This document shows positions 35,359 to 44,497 of a stretch of DNA of 64,000 bases, in pieces. The DNA is from CAYRVX01 sp964427875 (GTDB taxonomy: Bacteria > Planctomycetota > Phycisphaerae > SM23-33): NCBI GenBank assembly GCA_964427875.1, contig CAYRVX010000014.1, positions 1 through 64,000 of the forward strand, in the 5' to 3' direction. The position numbers and the translations under genes are program-made. The notes below the pieces were generated by a model. The model worked only from the letters and a program-made list of their open reading frames with translations. It was not told the origin of the DNA and made no database searches. How positions within the stretch are numbered: the stretch's first letter is position 1; each line of letters opens with the position of its first letter.

Positions 35359-37134
35359 ATGAAGATTCAGCGTTTCACACGGGCGGCATCCCTGGCGGCG
35401 GCGGTCTGCATCCTCTGGGCGAGCACCTGCGGCGTGGCGGCCGCGAGCGACAAACCCGCCGGCGGCGGACCGGCGAGGGAGACGAAACAGCAGCGCGACG
35501 CGCGGATGGCGTGGTGGCGCCAGGCGCGGTTCGGCATGTTCATCCACTGGGGGCTGTACGCCGTCCCCGCCGGCGTGTGGAAGGGCAAGCAGATCGGCGG
35601 CATCGGCGAGTGGATCATGAACCGCGCGCGGATCCCCGTCGGCGAGTACGAGAAGCTCGTCCCGCAGTTCAACCCCGTCAAGTTCGACGCCAAGCAGTGG
35701 GTCGCGCTCGCCGGGGAAGCGGGCATGAAGTACATCGTGATCACCTCAAAGCACCACGACGGCTTCTGCCTGTGGGACAGCAAGCTCACCGACTACGACA
35801 TCATGGCCACGCCGTTCAAGCGCGACATCCTCAAGGAGCTGTCCGACGAGTGCCACCGCCAGCACGTCCGCATGTGCTGGTACCACTCGATCATGGACTG
35901 GCACCACCCGGACCAGAAGGCGAACTTCCCGAAGTATCAGAAGTACCTCAACGGCCAGGTCCGCGAGCTGCTGACCGGCTACGGGAAGATCGGCGTGATG
36001 TGGTTCGACGGCGAATGGATCAAGCAGTGGGACCAGGCCAAGGGCCGCGAACTGGCCGCGTTCTGCCGGTCGCTCCAGCCGGAGCTCGTCATCAACAACC
36101 GCGTCGGAAAGCGCAAGAGAGAGGACGGCGACTTCGGCACGCCCGAACAGCGCATCCCCGCGCAGGGGCTGGGCTACGACTGGGAAACGTGCATGACCAT
36201 GAACGGCACGTGGGGCTTCAAGAAGCACGACCACAACTGGAAGTCCACCACCGACCTGCTCCGAAAGCTCGTGGACATCGCCAGCAAGGGGGGCAACTTC
36301 CTGCTGAACGTCGGCCCGACGGCCGAGGGGCTCATCCCCGAGCCCAGCATCAAGCGCCTCAAGGAGATGGGCAAGTGGCTCGCCGTCAACGGCGAGAGCA
36401 TCTACGGCACCAAGGCGAGCGTCTTCAAGCGCCTGCCGTGGGGGCGGTGCACCTCGAAGCTCGCCGGCGCGCGGGGCAGCGGGCCGAGCCGGCTGTACCT
36501 TCACGTATTCGACTGGCCGAAGGACGGCAAGCTGCTCGTGCCCGGCCTGGCCAGCGACGTACATAAGGCCTACCTCCTCGCAGACAAGCAGCGTGCGTCG
36601 CTGAAGACCGCCCGCGGCGACGCCGGCGTGACGATCGATCTGCCGGCCGAGGCGCCGGACCCGACCGACACGGTTATCGTCCTGGACGTGCCCGCGCAGG
36701 TGAAGGTGGCTGCCTACACGATTCGCGCCGGCAAGGACGGCAGCTACACGCTCGGCGCCGGCGACGCCGAGACCCACGGCCGGACGATCCACTTCGAGGG
36801 CGGCAAGAACTGCATTGGCTTCTGGACGAACGCCGGGGACTGGGTGAGCTGGGACTTCCAGGTCGCCAAGGCGGGCACGTTCGACGTGCAGCTCACCTAC
36901 GCCTGCGAGAAGGGCAGCGGCGAGAGCACCTTCACCGTCGCCGTCGGCGATCGGAAGATCGAGTGCAAGGTCAAGGAAACGGGCTCGTGGACGAAGTTCG
37001 TCACGGAGAAGCTCGGGACGATCCAACTGGACAAGCCGGGTGCGGCGAAGCTCTCCGTGAAGGCGAAGACGAAGCCCAACCTGGCGGTGATGAACCTGCG
37101 GGGGATCAAGCTCGTGCCGGCGAAGGGTGCCTGA
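35359..37134 (+). CDS. Alpha-L-fucosidase, family GH29, with C-terminal CBM-like domain
   Basis: 591 residues from the ATG at 35359. A signal peptide (AASLAAAVCILWASTCGVAAA) exports it. The GH29 barrel shows FGMFIHWGLYAVPAGVW, SKHHDGFCLWDS (131-141) and VMWFDGEW, in which Asp217 is the catalytic nucleophile. It removes alpha-linked L-fucose from glycans. From about residue 480 a beta-sandwich (GFWTNAGDWVSWDFQVAKAG, then GTFDVQLTYACEKGSGE) resembles carbohydrate-binding or fucosidase C-terminal domains. It is divergent from the sugar ABC operon and followed by a convergent sulfatase, which fits breakdown of sulfated fucose-containing polysaccharide. Confidence 0.93.
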   Translation: MKIQRFTRAASLAAAVCILWASTCGVAAASDKPAGGGPARETKQQRDARMAWWRQARFGMFIHWGLYAVPAGVWKGKQIGGIGEWIMNRARIPVGEYEKLVPQFNPVKFDAKQWVALAGEAGMKYIVITSKHHDGFCLWDSKLTDYDIMATPFKRDILKELSDECHRQHVRMCWYHSIMDWHHPDQKANFPKYQKYLNGQVRELLTGYGKIGVMWFDGEWIKQWDQAKGRELAAFCRSLQPELVINNRVGKRKREDGDFGTPEQRIPAQGLGYDWETCMTMNGTWGFKKHDHNWKSTTDLLRKLVDIASKGGNFLLNVGPTAEGLIPEPSIKRLKEMGKWLAVNGESIYGTKASVFKRLPWGRCTSKLAGARGSGPSRLYLHVFDWPKDGKLLVPGLASDVHKAYLLADKQRASLKTARGDAGVTIDLPAEAPDPTDTVIVLDVPAQVKVAAYTIRAGKDGSYTLGAGDAETHGRTIHFEGGKNCIGFWTNAGDWVSWDFQVAKAGTFDVQLTYACEKGSGESTFTVAVGDRKIECKVKETGSWTKFVTEKLGTIQLDKPGAAKLSVKAKTKPNLAVMNLRGIKLVPAKGA

Positions 37135-37141
37135 CGACGCG

Positions 37142-37265
37142 GCGAGCAAGCTCGCCCGCTAAACAGCAAGCTCCGCGACGGCGACCCGGCCTCGTGCGCG
37201 TGAGGAGTTTAGCGGCGGGGCTCCTGCTCTGCGAAGCAGCGCTTCGCTGCGCAGCACGAGTCGCC
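37142..37265. repeat. Palindrome-rich spacer between convergent genes
   Basis: GCGAGC-AA-GCTCGC at 37142-37155, CCGCTAAAC at 37156-37164 facing GTTTAGCGG at 37207-37215, CTCGTGC at 37191-37197 facing GCACGAG at 37254-37260, and GCGAAGC-AGC-GCTTCGC at 37231-37247. The stems interlock rather than nest cleanly. The spacer lies between the fucosidase and a convergent sulfatase and may terminate both transcripts, though no T-run follows. Confidence 0.65.
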
Positions 37266-37286
37266 CCGCGCGCTCTTCTGTCTGAA

Positions 37287-38711
37287 TCACCCCCGCGGCC
37301 AGGCCTGCTCCTTCGGCAGGTTCGGCGCCGGCGTGAGGCGCTTCTGCCATTCGGCGAGCATGCGGCGGTGCTCGGCGACCACGGACGCCAGCTTGGGCTC
37401 GCCCGCGAGGTTCTTCGTCTCGGCGGGGTCGGCCTGCATGTCGAAGAGCTGCTCGACGGGATCGTCGCGGTACTTGACGTACTTGTACCTCTCCGAGCGG
37501 ATCATGCGGGCCCGGTGGCCGACCTCGGAGGCGACGAAGGGCCGGCGGCTCGACGCGCGGCCTTCCAGCAGCGGGCGCAGGCTCCGGCCGTGCATGTTCG
37601 GGGGCGGTTTGATCCCCACGTAGTCACAGACCGTGGGCACGACGTCGAGCCCGGAGACCAGGTGCTCGGCGTCCACGGCGTCCGCTCGGGCGTGCCCGGG
37701 GAAGGAGACGATCATCGGCACCTTCACCGCCTCCTCGTACAGGAAGTTCTTGCGGACCATCTGGTGATGGCCGAGCCCCTCCCCGTGGTCGGAGGTGAAC
37801 AGGACCAGCGTGTCGGCGGCGTGGCCGGTGTGGCGCAGCGCGTCGAGCAGGCGGCCGATCTCGGCGTCCACCATCTCGATATGGCGGTAGTAGCTCCACA
37901 CGTAATACCGCCAGTGAAGCTCGGACCACTTGCCCTTCTTCACGCCGGGCTCGTTGCCGTCTCGCTGCTTGCGAAGGCCGGCCGGCTCGTTCGGGTCGAA
38001 CCGGAAGTTGGCGGGCAGCTCGGGCAGCTCGTCGGCGATCCCGCCATAACGCAGCTTGCCGGGGTCGTGCTGGTTGATGCGCAGCCACTGGCAGATGTCG
38101 TGCGGCTGGAAGAACGAGGCCACCATCAGGAAGGGCTTGTCCTTCGATCGGTTTTGCAGGTAGCCCTGGCAGGCCAGCGACGTGCTGGTGTCGCCGAGGT
38201 TTCCCTGGCCGCCCACGCCGGGCGTGAGCACCGCAAAGCCCGGCACGTTGTGGGTGAAGCTGCTCGGCAGGTGCCACTTGCCCGCGTAGATCGTCTCGTA
38301 GCCCGTGTGCTCGCCGAACCACTGCCCGATGTTCGGGATGGACTTGTGGATGGGCCGGCCGTTGACGGGCACGCCCGCCTCGCTGGGCATGCGGCCGGTC
38401 CACAGCGAGCTGCGCGCCGGCGAGCAGAGCGGGTTCGCGCTGTGCGACTCGAGGAACGTCACGCCCTCGCGGCAGAGGCTGTCCAGCCCCGGCGTCTTGA
38501 GGTGCCTGCATCCGCGCGCGGCGACGGTGGCGATGTGCTGCTGGTCGGTCATGATCAGCAGCACGTTGGGACCGGCCTTCCTTCGGGGCGGTGCCGGTGC
38601 GGCGCCCACGATGCCTCTGGCCGAGAGGGCCGCCGCGCCGCCCGCGCCCGCCTGGAGCACCCGGCGGCGGGAGAGCTTCGCGCGGGGCCTGTGTCCTGCT
38701 TTGTCGCTCAT
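37287..38711 (-). CDS. Sulfatase (family S1)
   Basis: 474 residues from the ATG at 38711. A Tat-like leader (KLSRRRVLQAGAGGAAAL) is present. NVLLIMTDQQHIATVAARG is the first metal site, and LCSPARSSLWTGRMPSEAGV the signature, with the formylglycine Cys at 96 in C-S-P-A-R. The second metal site is LFTSDHGEGLGHHQMV. It differs from the two sulfatases at 28-31 kb and is closer to choline-sulfatase-like and heparan-type S1 enzymes in the TDQQ opening. Its start overlaps the stop of the upstream unknown gene by four bases. Confidence 0.93.
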   Translation of the reverse strand: MSDKAGHRPRAKLSRRRVLQAGAGGAAALSARGIVGAAPAPPRRKAGPNVLLIMTDQQHIATVAARGCRHLKTPGLDSLCREGVTFLESHSANPLCSPARSSLWTGRMPSEAGVPVNGRPIHKSIPNIGQWFGEHTGYETIYAGKWHLPSSFTHNVPGFAVLTPGVGGQGNLGDTSTSLACQGYLQNRSKDKPFLMVASFFQPHDICQWLRINQHDPGKLRYGGIADELPELPANFRFDPNEPAGLRKQRDGNEPGVKKGKWSELHWRYYVWSYYRHIEMVDAEIGRLLDALRHTGHAADTLVLFTSDHGEGLGHHQMVRKNFLYEEAVKVPMIVSFPGHARADAVDAEHLVSGLDVVPTVCDYVGIKPPPNMHGRSLRPLLEGRASSRRPFVASEVGHRARMIRSERYKYVKYRDDPVEQLFDMQADPAETKNLAGEPKLASVVAEHRRMLAEWQKRLTPAPNLPKEQAWPRG

Positions 38712-39487
38712 TTCTTTGCCTCTCCCGATCCGGCCGCCTTCGCTTGGCGGATGTACGTTCGCGGCCCGCTGGTCACCAGCAACAGCCGGTGCCGATCGTC
38801 CAGCCAGTACTCGTAGGGATACACGCCGCGGCCGACTTGGCTGAGACAGTGCAGCCGGAGTTTCTCCGGCCCCCACGTGACGGGGATCGTGCCCCGGTAG
38901 CTCAGGCGGTGGTCTTCCTTGAGCACGCTGAGCCCCTCGAGCACGGCGAACTTCGCCGGCGCCGCGGGGCGGAAGTGCATTCGCTGGACGGCCTCGAACA
39001 GGCACCAGTCGGCCGTCAGGTGCGGGGGAACCCGGCGCTTGATCGTTTTCCCGCCGACCGTCGTCTTCCACGTGCTGCCGTCGATGCGACCGGCCTGCTC
39101 CACCGCGAACGGTGGCAGGTTGTCCATGTGACTGCCGGAGAAGCTGCTCTTGATCGTCCAGGCCGTCGGCGAGGCCAGCGCGTCGAGCCCGCACTGGACG
39201 GCGGCACGGATCGTGTGCAGCTTGCCCTGGCTGTTGCGGAGCGTCTGGCGGACGGCGAGCCGCTGCGCACGGCCGTCGATCTTTCGGTCGATGTGCAGCT
39301 CGCCCACGTCGTAGTTGCCGCGCCCGCTGTGCCCGTAGCACGTCCAGACCGTGAACGCGGCGGCCCAGTCCTCGTCCGGCGCGAAATCGCCCGCCGGCGG
39401 GGCGGCCTTCAAGGCGCCAAGCTCGGTCATGATCGTCGGCGTCAGCGGGTGCTTCACCGGCGAGCTGGTCTTTCTCTTTTTGGCCAT
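38708..39487 (-). CDS. Unknown protein coupled to a sulfatase
   Basis: 259 residues from the ATG at 39487, after AAGAGG. There is no signal peptide. The first 20 residues are basic, then the sequence alternates strands and polar turns (ADWCLFEAVQRMHFRP, LSYRGTIPVTWGPEKLRLHC, YEYWLDDRHRLLLVTSGPRT), which suggests a beta-barrel or sandwich fold, perhaps of the DUF3108/lipocalin kind. I do not recognise the family. Because it is coupled by a four-base overlap to the sulfatase, it may assist in the same glycan pathway. Confidence 0.7.
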   Translation of the reverse strand: MAKKRKTSSPVKHPLTPTIMTELGALKAAPPAGDFAPDEDWAAAFTVWTCYGHSGRGNYDVGELHIDRKIDGRAQRLAVRQTLRNSQGKLHTIRAAVQCGLDALASPTAWTIKSSFSGSHMDNLPPFAVEQAGRIDGSTWKTTVGGKTIKRRVPPHLTADWCLFEAVQRMHFRPAAPAKFAVLEGLSVLKEDHRLSYRGTIPVTWGPEKLRLHCLSQVGRGVYPYEYWLDDRHRLLLVTSGPRTYIRQAKAAGSGEAKK

Positions 39488-39525
39488 GATGCCTCTTTCG
39501 TGAATCGCGGCCGTCTCGCCTGGGA

Positions 39526-42237
39526 TCACGGTTTCTCTGTCGCCAGCTTTGGCCTTTCGGGGAGGTCGCGGTTGGGCTCGGGCCCCTCGGCGTCGGGCGG
39601 GGGCTCGCGGAGCCGGACGGCCGTGATGGCGGCGAACGGGTCGGGGATGGTCAGCCGCAGGAACGGCGCGGGCTTTGCTCGCAGGTGGGGGGCCGTGGCG
39701 AGCAGGGCCTGGCGGGAAGCGGCCCTCGTGGGGTCGTCCCACGGGCTTGACCGGGCGGGATAGCGCTGCATGTACTGCGTCGAGACCTCCGGCAGCCGGT
39801 CGAGGCCGGGGGAGTCCTCGCGGACCGGCGGGCCGACGGGCATCGGCCGGGGCGCTTCGGTCAGCGGCCCGGGCTGTCCGCCGAGGGGGGGCATCGCCGC
39901 GATCGGGCGCAGGCGCAGCGGCCGGCGCAGTTCCGAAGCCAGGCACCGCGGTTCGCGGCGGAGGCGGGCGGCCGGCAGCGGCGGCCCGCGCCACTCGCCG
40001 GTCAGCGTGGGCGTCGCCGACGGCTGCGGGGCCGCCAACAGGCAAGGAAGGGAGCTGAAGGTCATGTCGCGGCGGACGGGCGCCTTGCCGGGCTGGCCGG
40101 CCTCGACGACGGGCGATTCCGGCTTGGCCGTGATGATGAGCTTCGCGGGCGCGAACTCCGCCGGCAGCATGAGCTTGTTCGTGTCCATCTTCAGGAGCGG
40201 CTCTTCGGCCATCGTCAGGTTCGACTGAAGGACCGTCTCATCCGTGACGGGAAACAGGGCGATCAGCGTTCCGCCGTAGTCGGCCCCGTAGACCTTGAGC
40301 GGGCGTTCCGGGTCCGGCTGCTTCATGACCGACCCGGTGAAGTGCCACTTGATGGGCGGCATGGGCCTTCCCGTACGGCGGTCAACGAGGACGCTCTCGA
40401 TGGGAACGGTTCGCGCCGCGCCGCCGGCGGTGGCGAAGGACAGCGAGATCGTCACTTCCGGCCCCTCGGCGGCGCCTCGCCCCTTGGACGGCTTGCCCGG
40501 CTTGAGGCCCAGGCTTACCAGGGCCTTGTGGACGTCGCTGGGCTTGGCCAGGAACGTGACGACCGTTTCGTGGGCCTTCTGCCCGCGGGGCGACGGGTAC
40601 GTGGCCATCACCTCGATGGGGTAGACCTCTTTGAGGTTCGGCAGCTTTCGCGGGGCGACTCGGCAGGGGATGGTGACGGCGCGCCCGGCCTTGTCGACGC
40701 TGACGACGACGGCGGCCTTCTCTCGGGCGATGACGGAGGTGTCGGCGATGCAGACGATCGCCGACGGCTGGTCCGTGGCCGCGCCGAACAGGTTGCCGGT
40801 GGCCAGGTAGAGCCGCCCGCCGTGGACCACCGGCGAGCCGAAGACCATCCCGGGCGCCTGGACGAGCTGGTCGGCCGGCACGTTGAGTGACCACTGTTTC
40901 CGGCCGGTATCGAGCTCGATGCCGTAGGCGACGCCCTTGATGTCGACGACGTACACCATGTCCTTGACGATCGCGGGCCCGGCGAAGAACGGATGGGCCG
41001 CGTCGAAGACCCACCTCTGCTCGCCGCTGGAGACGTCCCACGCGCGGACCTTGCCGTCGGTGGCGGCGAAGACGGCAAGACCCCTCGCGGAAGCGACCGT
41101 CGAAAGCACGCCCCCCGGCACGTCCTTGCGCCATCGGACCCGGCCCTCGGAGCCGTCAACGGCGACGACCTCTCCACGGGCGTCGGCGAGACGTTTCGGA
41201 TCGAAACGGATGCTGCTGCATGCCACGAGGACGGTCCTGCGGTCGGCGATCGTCACGCCGCCCCAGGGATTGACCTTGAGGGGCACCTCCCATCTGACCG
41301 AGACTTCGCGGCTGGAGCGCGCCCGCAGGCACAGCAGGGCCCGTTTGCCGCACTTCTCTGCGTCGAGGTATGCCGAGGGGACGTATACGTAGCCGCGGCC
41401 GGCGCTGACGGCCACGGGCGCGTCGACGTGCCACGCGCCCTTGCCCGCCTGCCAGTATACTCTGGGGACCGGTTTGGGCAGCGCATCCTCGCTGGGGGCG
41501 ATGGCGAACTCCGGGTCCTTCTTCTTGGCCTCCTCGTACTGGGCCAGGAGCTCCTTCCATCGCTTCTCGAGCAGCTCGTCGATCTGCCCGAGCGTGTAGT
41601 CCCTCTCGCCGAGCCTTGCCTGGTCGAGGTCGACGCAGAGGACGCCCGCGTCGCCGCCGCCGACGTAGACGCGCCCGCCCGAGATCGTGGGGGCCCCCTC
41701 GATGTGGACGAGCTTCCCGGGCGCCGGAAGCTGCCATACGCACCGCCCGGTGTCCCGGCGAAAGCAGTACAGGATGGCGTTGTCCGTCTGGTGCATGCCG
41801 TCGCCGAAGACGACCAGTCCCTGCGCGACGGCGGGGCTGGAGACCGTCGGGCGTTTGAGGATCGGCGTGGCCTTGCTCCAGCGGATCCGCTCGGCCGCGT
41901 CCTTCGCCAGCGACAGGCAGTGAAACGTGCCGGTGTTGAACGCCCCCAGGCCGGGAACGTACAGCGACTGGAGGTCCGGAACCGGCGAACCGATGAAGTG
42001 CTCGCGGGCCTTGTAGGCCCACAGGACCTCCGGCGTCTTCGGGCCGGGGCGGCCGTCGAGATTGCCCGTTCGGGCCTCGTTGCCCCGGGCGGTGGGCCAG
42101 TCCGCCGGCGCGGGCGAGCACCACGCCAGCAGGACGGCCAGCCCCGCCAGTGCCGCTTGGACCGGGCGACTTGGCCCGGACCCGCCGCCGGCGGGTAGGA
42201 TCGCTTTCTGTCGAGCAGCGCCTGGGGGCATCATCAA
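39526..42237 (-). CDS. Secreted PQQ-like propeller with YdjY domain
   Basis: 903 residues. A signal peptide near residues 28-46 (AALAGLAVLLAWCSPAPA) precedes ADWPTARGNEARTGN, the propeller opening. Blades follow to about residue 480 (IRWSKAT, GRCVWQLPAP, GRVRWRKDV, GEQRWVFDA, GRKQWSLNV). Then KEVYPIEVMATYPSPRGQ, HETVVTFLAKPSDVHKALVS and LGLKPGKP form the YdjY domain seen in planctomycete secreted proteins. The last 200 residues are Pro/Arg-rich and look disordered. Function unknown; an envelope or extracellular role is likely. The stop of the FG-GAP gene upstream lies only three bases from its start. Confidence 0.82.
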   Translation of the reverse strand: MMMPPGAARQKAILPAGGGSGPSRPVQAALAGLAVLLAWCSPAPADWPTARGNEARTGNLDGRPGPKTPEVLWAYKAREHFIGSPVPDLQSLYVPGLGAFNTGTFHCLSLAKDAAERIRWSKATPILKRPTVSSPAVAQGLVVFGDGMHQTDNAILYCFRRDTGRCVWQLPAPGKLVHIEGAPTISGGRVYVGGGDAGVLCVDLDQARLGERDYTLGQIDELLEKRWKELLAQYEEAKKKDPEFAIAPSEDALPKPVPRVYWQAGKGAWHVDAPVAVSAGRGYVYVPSAYLDAEKCGKRALLCLRARSSREVSVRWEVPLKVNPWGGVTIADRRTVLVACSSIRFDPKRLADARGEVVAVDGSEGRVRWRKDVPGGVLSTVASARGLAVFAATDGKVRAWDVSSGEQRWVFDAAHPFFAGPAIVKDMVYVVDIKGVAYGIELDTGRKQWSLNVPADQLVQAPGMVFGSPVVHGGRLYLATGNLFGAATDQPSAIVCIADTSVIAREKAAVVVSVDKAGRAVTIPCRVAPRKLPNLKEVYPIEVMATYPSPRGQKAHETVVTFLAKPSDVHKALVSLGLKPGKPSKGRGAAEGPEVTISLSFATAGGAARTVPIESVLVDRRTGRPMPPIKWHFTGSVMKQPDPERPLKVYGADYGGTLIALFPVTDETVLQSNLTMAEEPLLKMDTNKLMLPAEFAPAKLIITAKPESPVVEAGQPGKAPVRRDMTFSSLPCLLAAPQPSATPTLTGEWRGPPLPAARLRREPRCLASELRRPLRLRPIAAMPPLGGQPGPLTEAPRPMPVGPPVREDSPGLDRLPEVSTQYMQRYPARSSPWDDPTRAASRQALLATAPHLRAKPAPFLRLTIPDPFAAITAVRLREPPPDAEGPEPNRDLPERPKLATEKP

Positions 42238-42240
42238 GAC

Positions 42241-44478
42241 CTACTTGTCACGAACAGCGACGGCCGCCCGGCGCAGCGGATTGCCCAGCAGGACCGCCGA
42301 TTTCTGTCCCTCGTTGTTGAATACGACGTCCATCGTGCCGTCCTTGTTGAGGTCCAGCACGCTGATTCCGCGCGTGTTGAAGATCCGCCGGTACAGGCCG
42401 ATCTCCTCGCCGGCATCGGAGAACTTGCCCGCCCCGTCGTTTCGGAAGTAACGGTTGGGCCCCTTGAGGCAGCCGACGAGCAGGTCGAGCCGGCCGTGAT
42501 TGTTGAAGTCGGCCCAGACGGCGCAGGTGGCGCGCCCGATCGGCCCGGCCAGCGCCCCCGCCGAGGGCGTGACGTCGGTGAACCGGCCCCTGCCGTCGTT
42601 CCGGAAGAGCTTGCATCGGCCGGTCTGCGGCACGAACAGGTCCACGTCGCCGTCGCCGTCCATGTCGCCGAAGGCCGGCGAGACCCCGCCGGCGCGGTAG
42701 GAGACCCCCGAGCTCTTCGCGCGGAGGAATCCCCCGGGCGTGTTGACGGCCAGCACGCCGGTGCCGGCGCTGTAGAGGAAGTCCGGGCGCTTGTCGCCGT
42801 TGACGTCGGCCACCGCCAGGCGGTCGCCCTTGAGTTTGCCTCCGACCCCGTGCGGGCCCAGGCCGGCGGCCTTCGAGACGTCCTCGAAGAGCCGCGGCGC
42901 CGAGGGCACTTCCCTGTTGGCGGCGAAGTAGAACCTCGGCTCCCCGCTGTTGTTGCAGATCTTCATCAGCAGCCCGTTGCGTCCGCACTTGAGCTTCAGG
43001 GCGAGCTTGGCCTGGTCCGGCCGACAGGACCGCTCGACGTTCTGGGAGAGGACCTTCTCGCCGTTGAGCCACACGGTCAGCGTGTCATCGCTGCCCAGCG
43101 AGATCGGCAGGTCGAGGGCCCGGCCGAAGTCCAGCACGCGGTAGACGTACACCACCACCCGCCGGTTGTGCCGCCCGGACTTGAACAGCGCCAGGCCGTT
43201 GACCTTCCCGTCGGTGAACTTGGCTTCCTTCCACGCGGCCTTGGCGCCCTCCTTGCCGGGGTACTGCTTCGACAGGTCGATCTCCTTCTCGGGCGGATAG
43301 ATGGTGTTGAAGCCCCTCCTGGAGGTGTTGTCGAACGGCCCGATGTAGTACCAGGCGCCGGTCCTCGGCTCGTTCGGGTCAAGGGCGGCGGGAGCTCGGA
43401 GGTTTCGGTACAGCCGCAGCCCGCGGAACCCGTCGGCCAGGAGGACGTCCGGGCGCTTGTCGCCGTCGTAGTCCAGCCAGGCGGCGGCCTTCAGGTTGTA
43501 GTAGCCCCGCACCGGCATCGAGGCGGTGATGTCGCGGAGCTTCCTGCCGTCGTTCTCGAGCAGCCTGGGTCCGGAGGTGGTGGCCAGGAGGAGGTCTTCC
43601 TTGCCGTCGCCGTTGAAGTCGGCCCAGGCGGCCCCGCGGACCCCGCCGCGGACGGGCACGTGCACGTCGTTGAAGGATTCATCGGCGCTTTGGAGCAGCG
43701 TCAGCCCGCCGGCGCCGAAGAGGCAGAAGTCCGCCCTGCCGTCGCCGTCGATGTCGGTGGATGCCACCCCGGCGGCGCCGGGGCCCACGTTGGCCACCGC
43801 GGCGTAGTGCGTGAAGCCCGGCATGTCGCCGACGGCGACGAACTCCTCCACGCCCCAGCCGACGAAGTCGCGCTTGGGATCGTAGTCCGCGATCTTCAGG
43901 CTGGCCTTTATCCGCTGGACCCTCGCCGTGCGAAGCTGGAGGGCGTTCTTGTCGCCGTCGACCATGCAGGGGACGGCCACCTCCTCGCCGGCGAGCATCC
44001 TCTCGACGAGGGTCGCGAGCTTGGCGGGCCGGCCGGCGAAACTGCGAAGGAAGTACGGCTCGGCGTGGGTCATCGACCACCACTCGCGGCCGACGGCCTG
44101 GTACCAGTAGTTGTCGATGCACGTCTCGCCGTGGCCGCCGTTGTGGAACAAGACCGCCAGCTTGCCCGCCTGGGCCCACTTCATGATGTTCTGCCACTCG
44201 CGCGGGTGGAAGCCCCGGGTGCCGATGTTGTGCTTGATCGTCTCCCCCGGGTGCGTGCCCTTGATGTCGCGCACCTTGCGGTAGACGATCAGGTTCTTCT
44301 CCCTGTCCACCTTCTCGACGCGCATGACCAGGACGTTCGTCGACTCGTTGGTGACCCGGCCGAGCGTGAAGGGCGCTTCGACGTATCCCAGTGCCTCGGT
44401 GCCCGGCATCACCAGTGCCGATGCCGCCACCAGCAGCCCAGCGCATCCACGGATGAATCGACCGGTCTTCAAGGTCAA
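42241..44478 (-). CDS. Secreted FG-GAP/VCBS repeat protein
   Basis: 745 residues with a signal peptide (GCAGLLVAASALVMPGTEA). After an N-terminal domain of about 230 residues, Asp-rich calcium-loop repeats appear: DIDGDGRADFCLF, DFNGDGKEDLLLA, DYDGDKRPDVLLA, DVNGDKRPDFLYS, DMDGDGDVDLFVP, DFNNHGRLDLLVG and DLNKDGTMDVVFN. They are typical of integrin-like propellers that bind calcium. Between the third and fourth lies a domain with RVLDFGRALDLPISLGSDDT and LTVWLNGEKVLS, resembling a PA14/sandwich module. Such proteins act outside the cell in adhesion or as structural parts. It is in tandem with the propeller gene downstream and the TPR gene upstream. Confidence 0.85.
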   Translation of the reverse strand: MTLKTGRFIRGCAGLLVAASALVMPGTEALGYVEAPFTLGRVTNESTNVLVMRVEKVDREKNLIVYRKVRDIKGTHPGETIKHNIGTRGFHPREWQNIMKWAQAGKLAVLFHNGGHGETCIDNYWYQAVGREWWSMTHAEPYFLRSFAGRPAKLATLVERMLAGEEVAVPCMVDGDKNALQLRTARVQRIKASLKIADYDPKRDFVGWGVEEFVAVGDMPGFTHYAAVANVGPGAAGVASTDIDGDGRADFCLFGAGGLTLLQSADESFNDVHVPVRGGVRGAAWADFNGDGKEDLLLATTSGPRLLENDGRKLRDITASMPVRGYYNLKAAAWLDYDGDKRPDVLLADGFRGLRLYRNLRAPAALDPNEPRTGAWYYIGPFDNTSRRGFNTIYPPEKEIDLSKQYPGKEGAKAAWKEAKFTDGKVNGLALFKSGRHNRRVVVYVYRVLDFGRALDLPISLGSDDTLTVWLNGEKVLSQNVERSCRPDQAKLALKLKCGRNGLLMKICNNSGEPRFYFAANREVPSAPRLFEDVSKAAGLGPHGVGGKLKGDRLAVADVNGDKRPDFLYSAGTGVLAVNTPGGFLRAKSSGVSYRAGGVSPAFGDMDGDGDVDLFVPQTGRCKLFRNDGRGRFTDVTPSAGALAGPIGRATCAVWADFNNHGRLDLLVGCLKGPNRYFRNDGAGKFSDAGEEIGLYRRIFNTRGISVLDLNKDGTMDVVFNNEGQKSAVLLGNPLRRAAVAVRDK

Positions 44479-44497
44479 GAGCTCCTGATTGCGTCGG

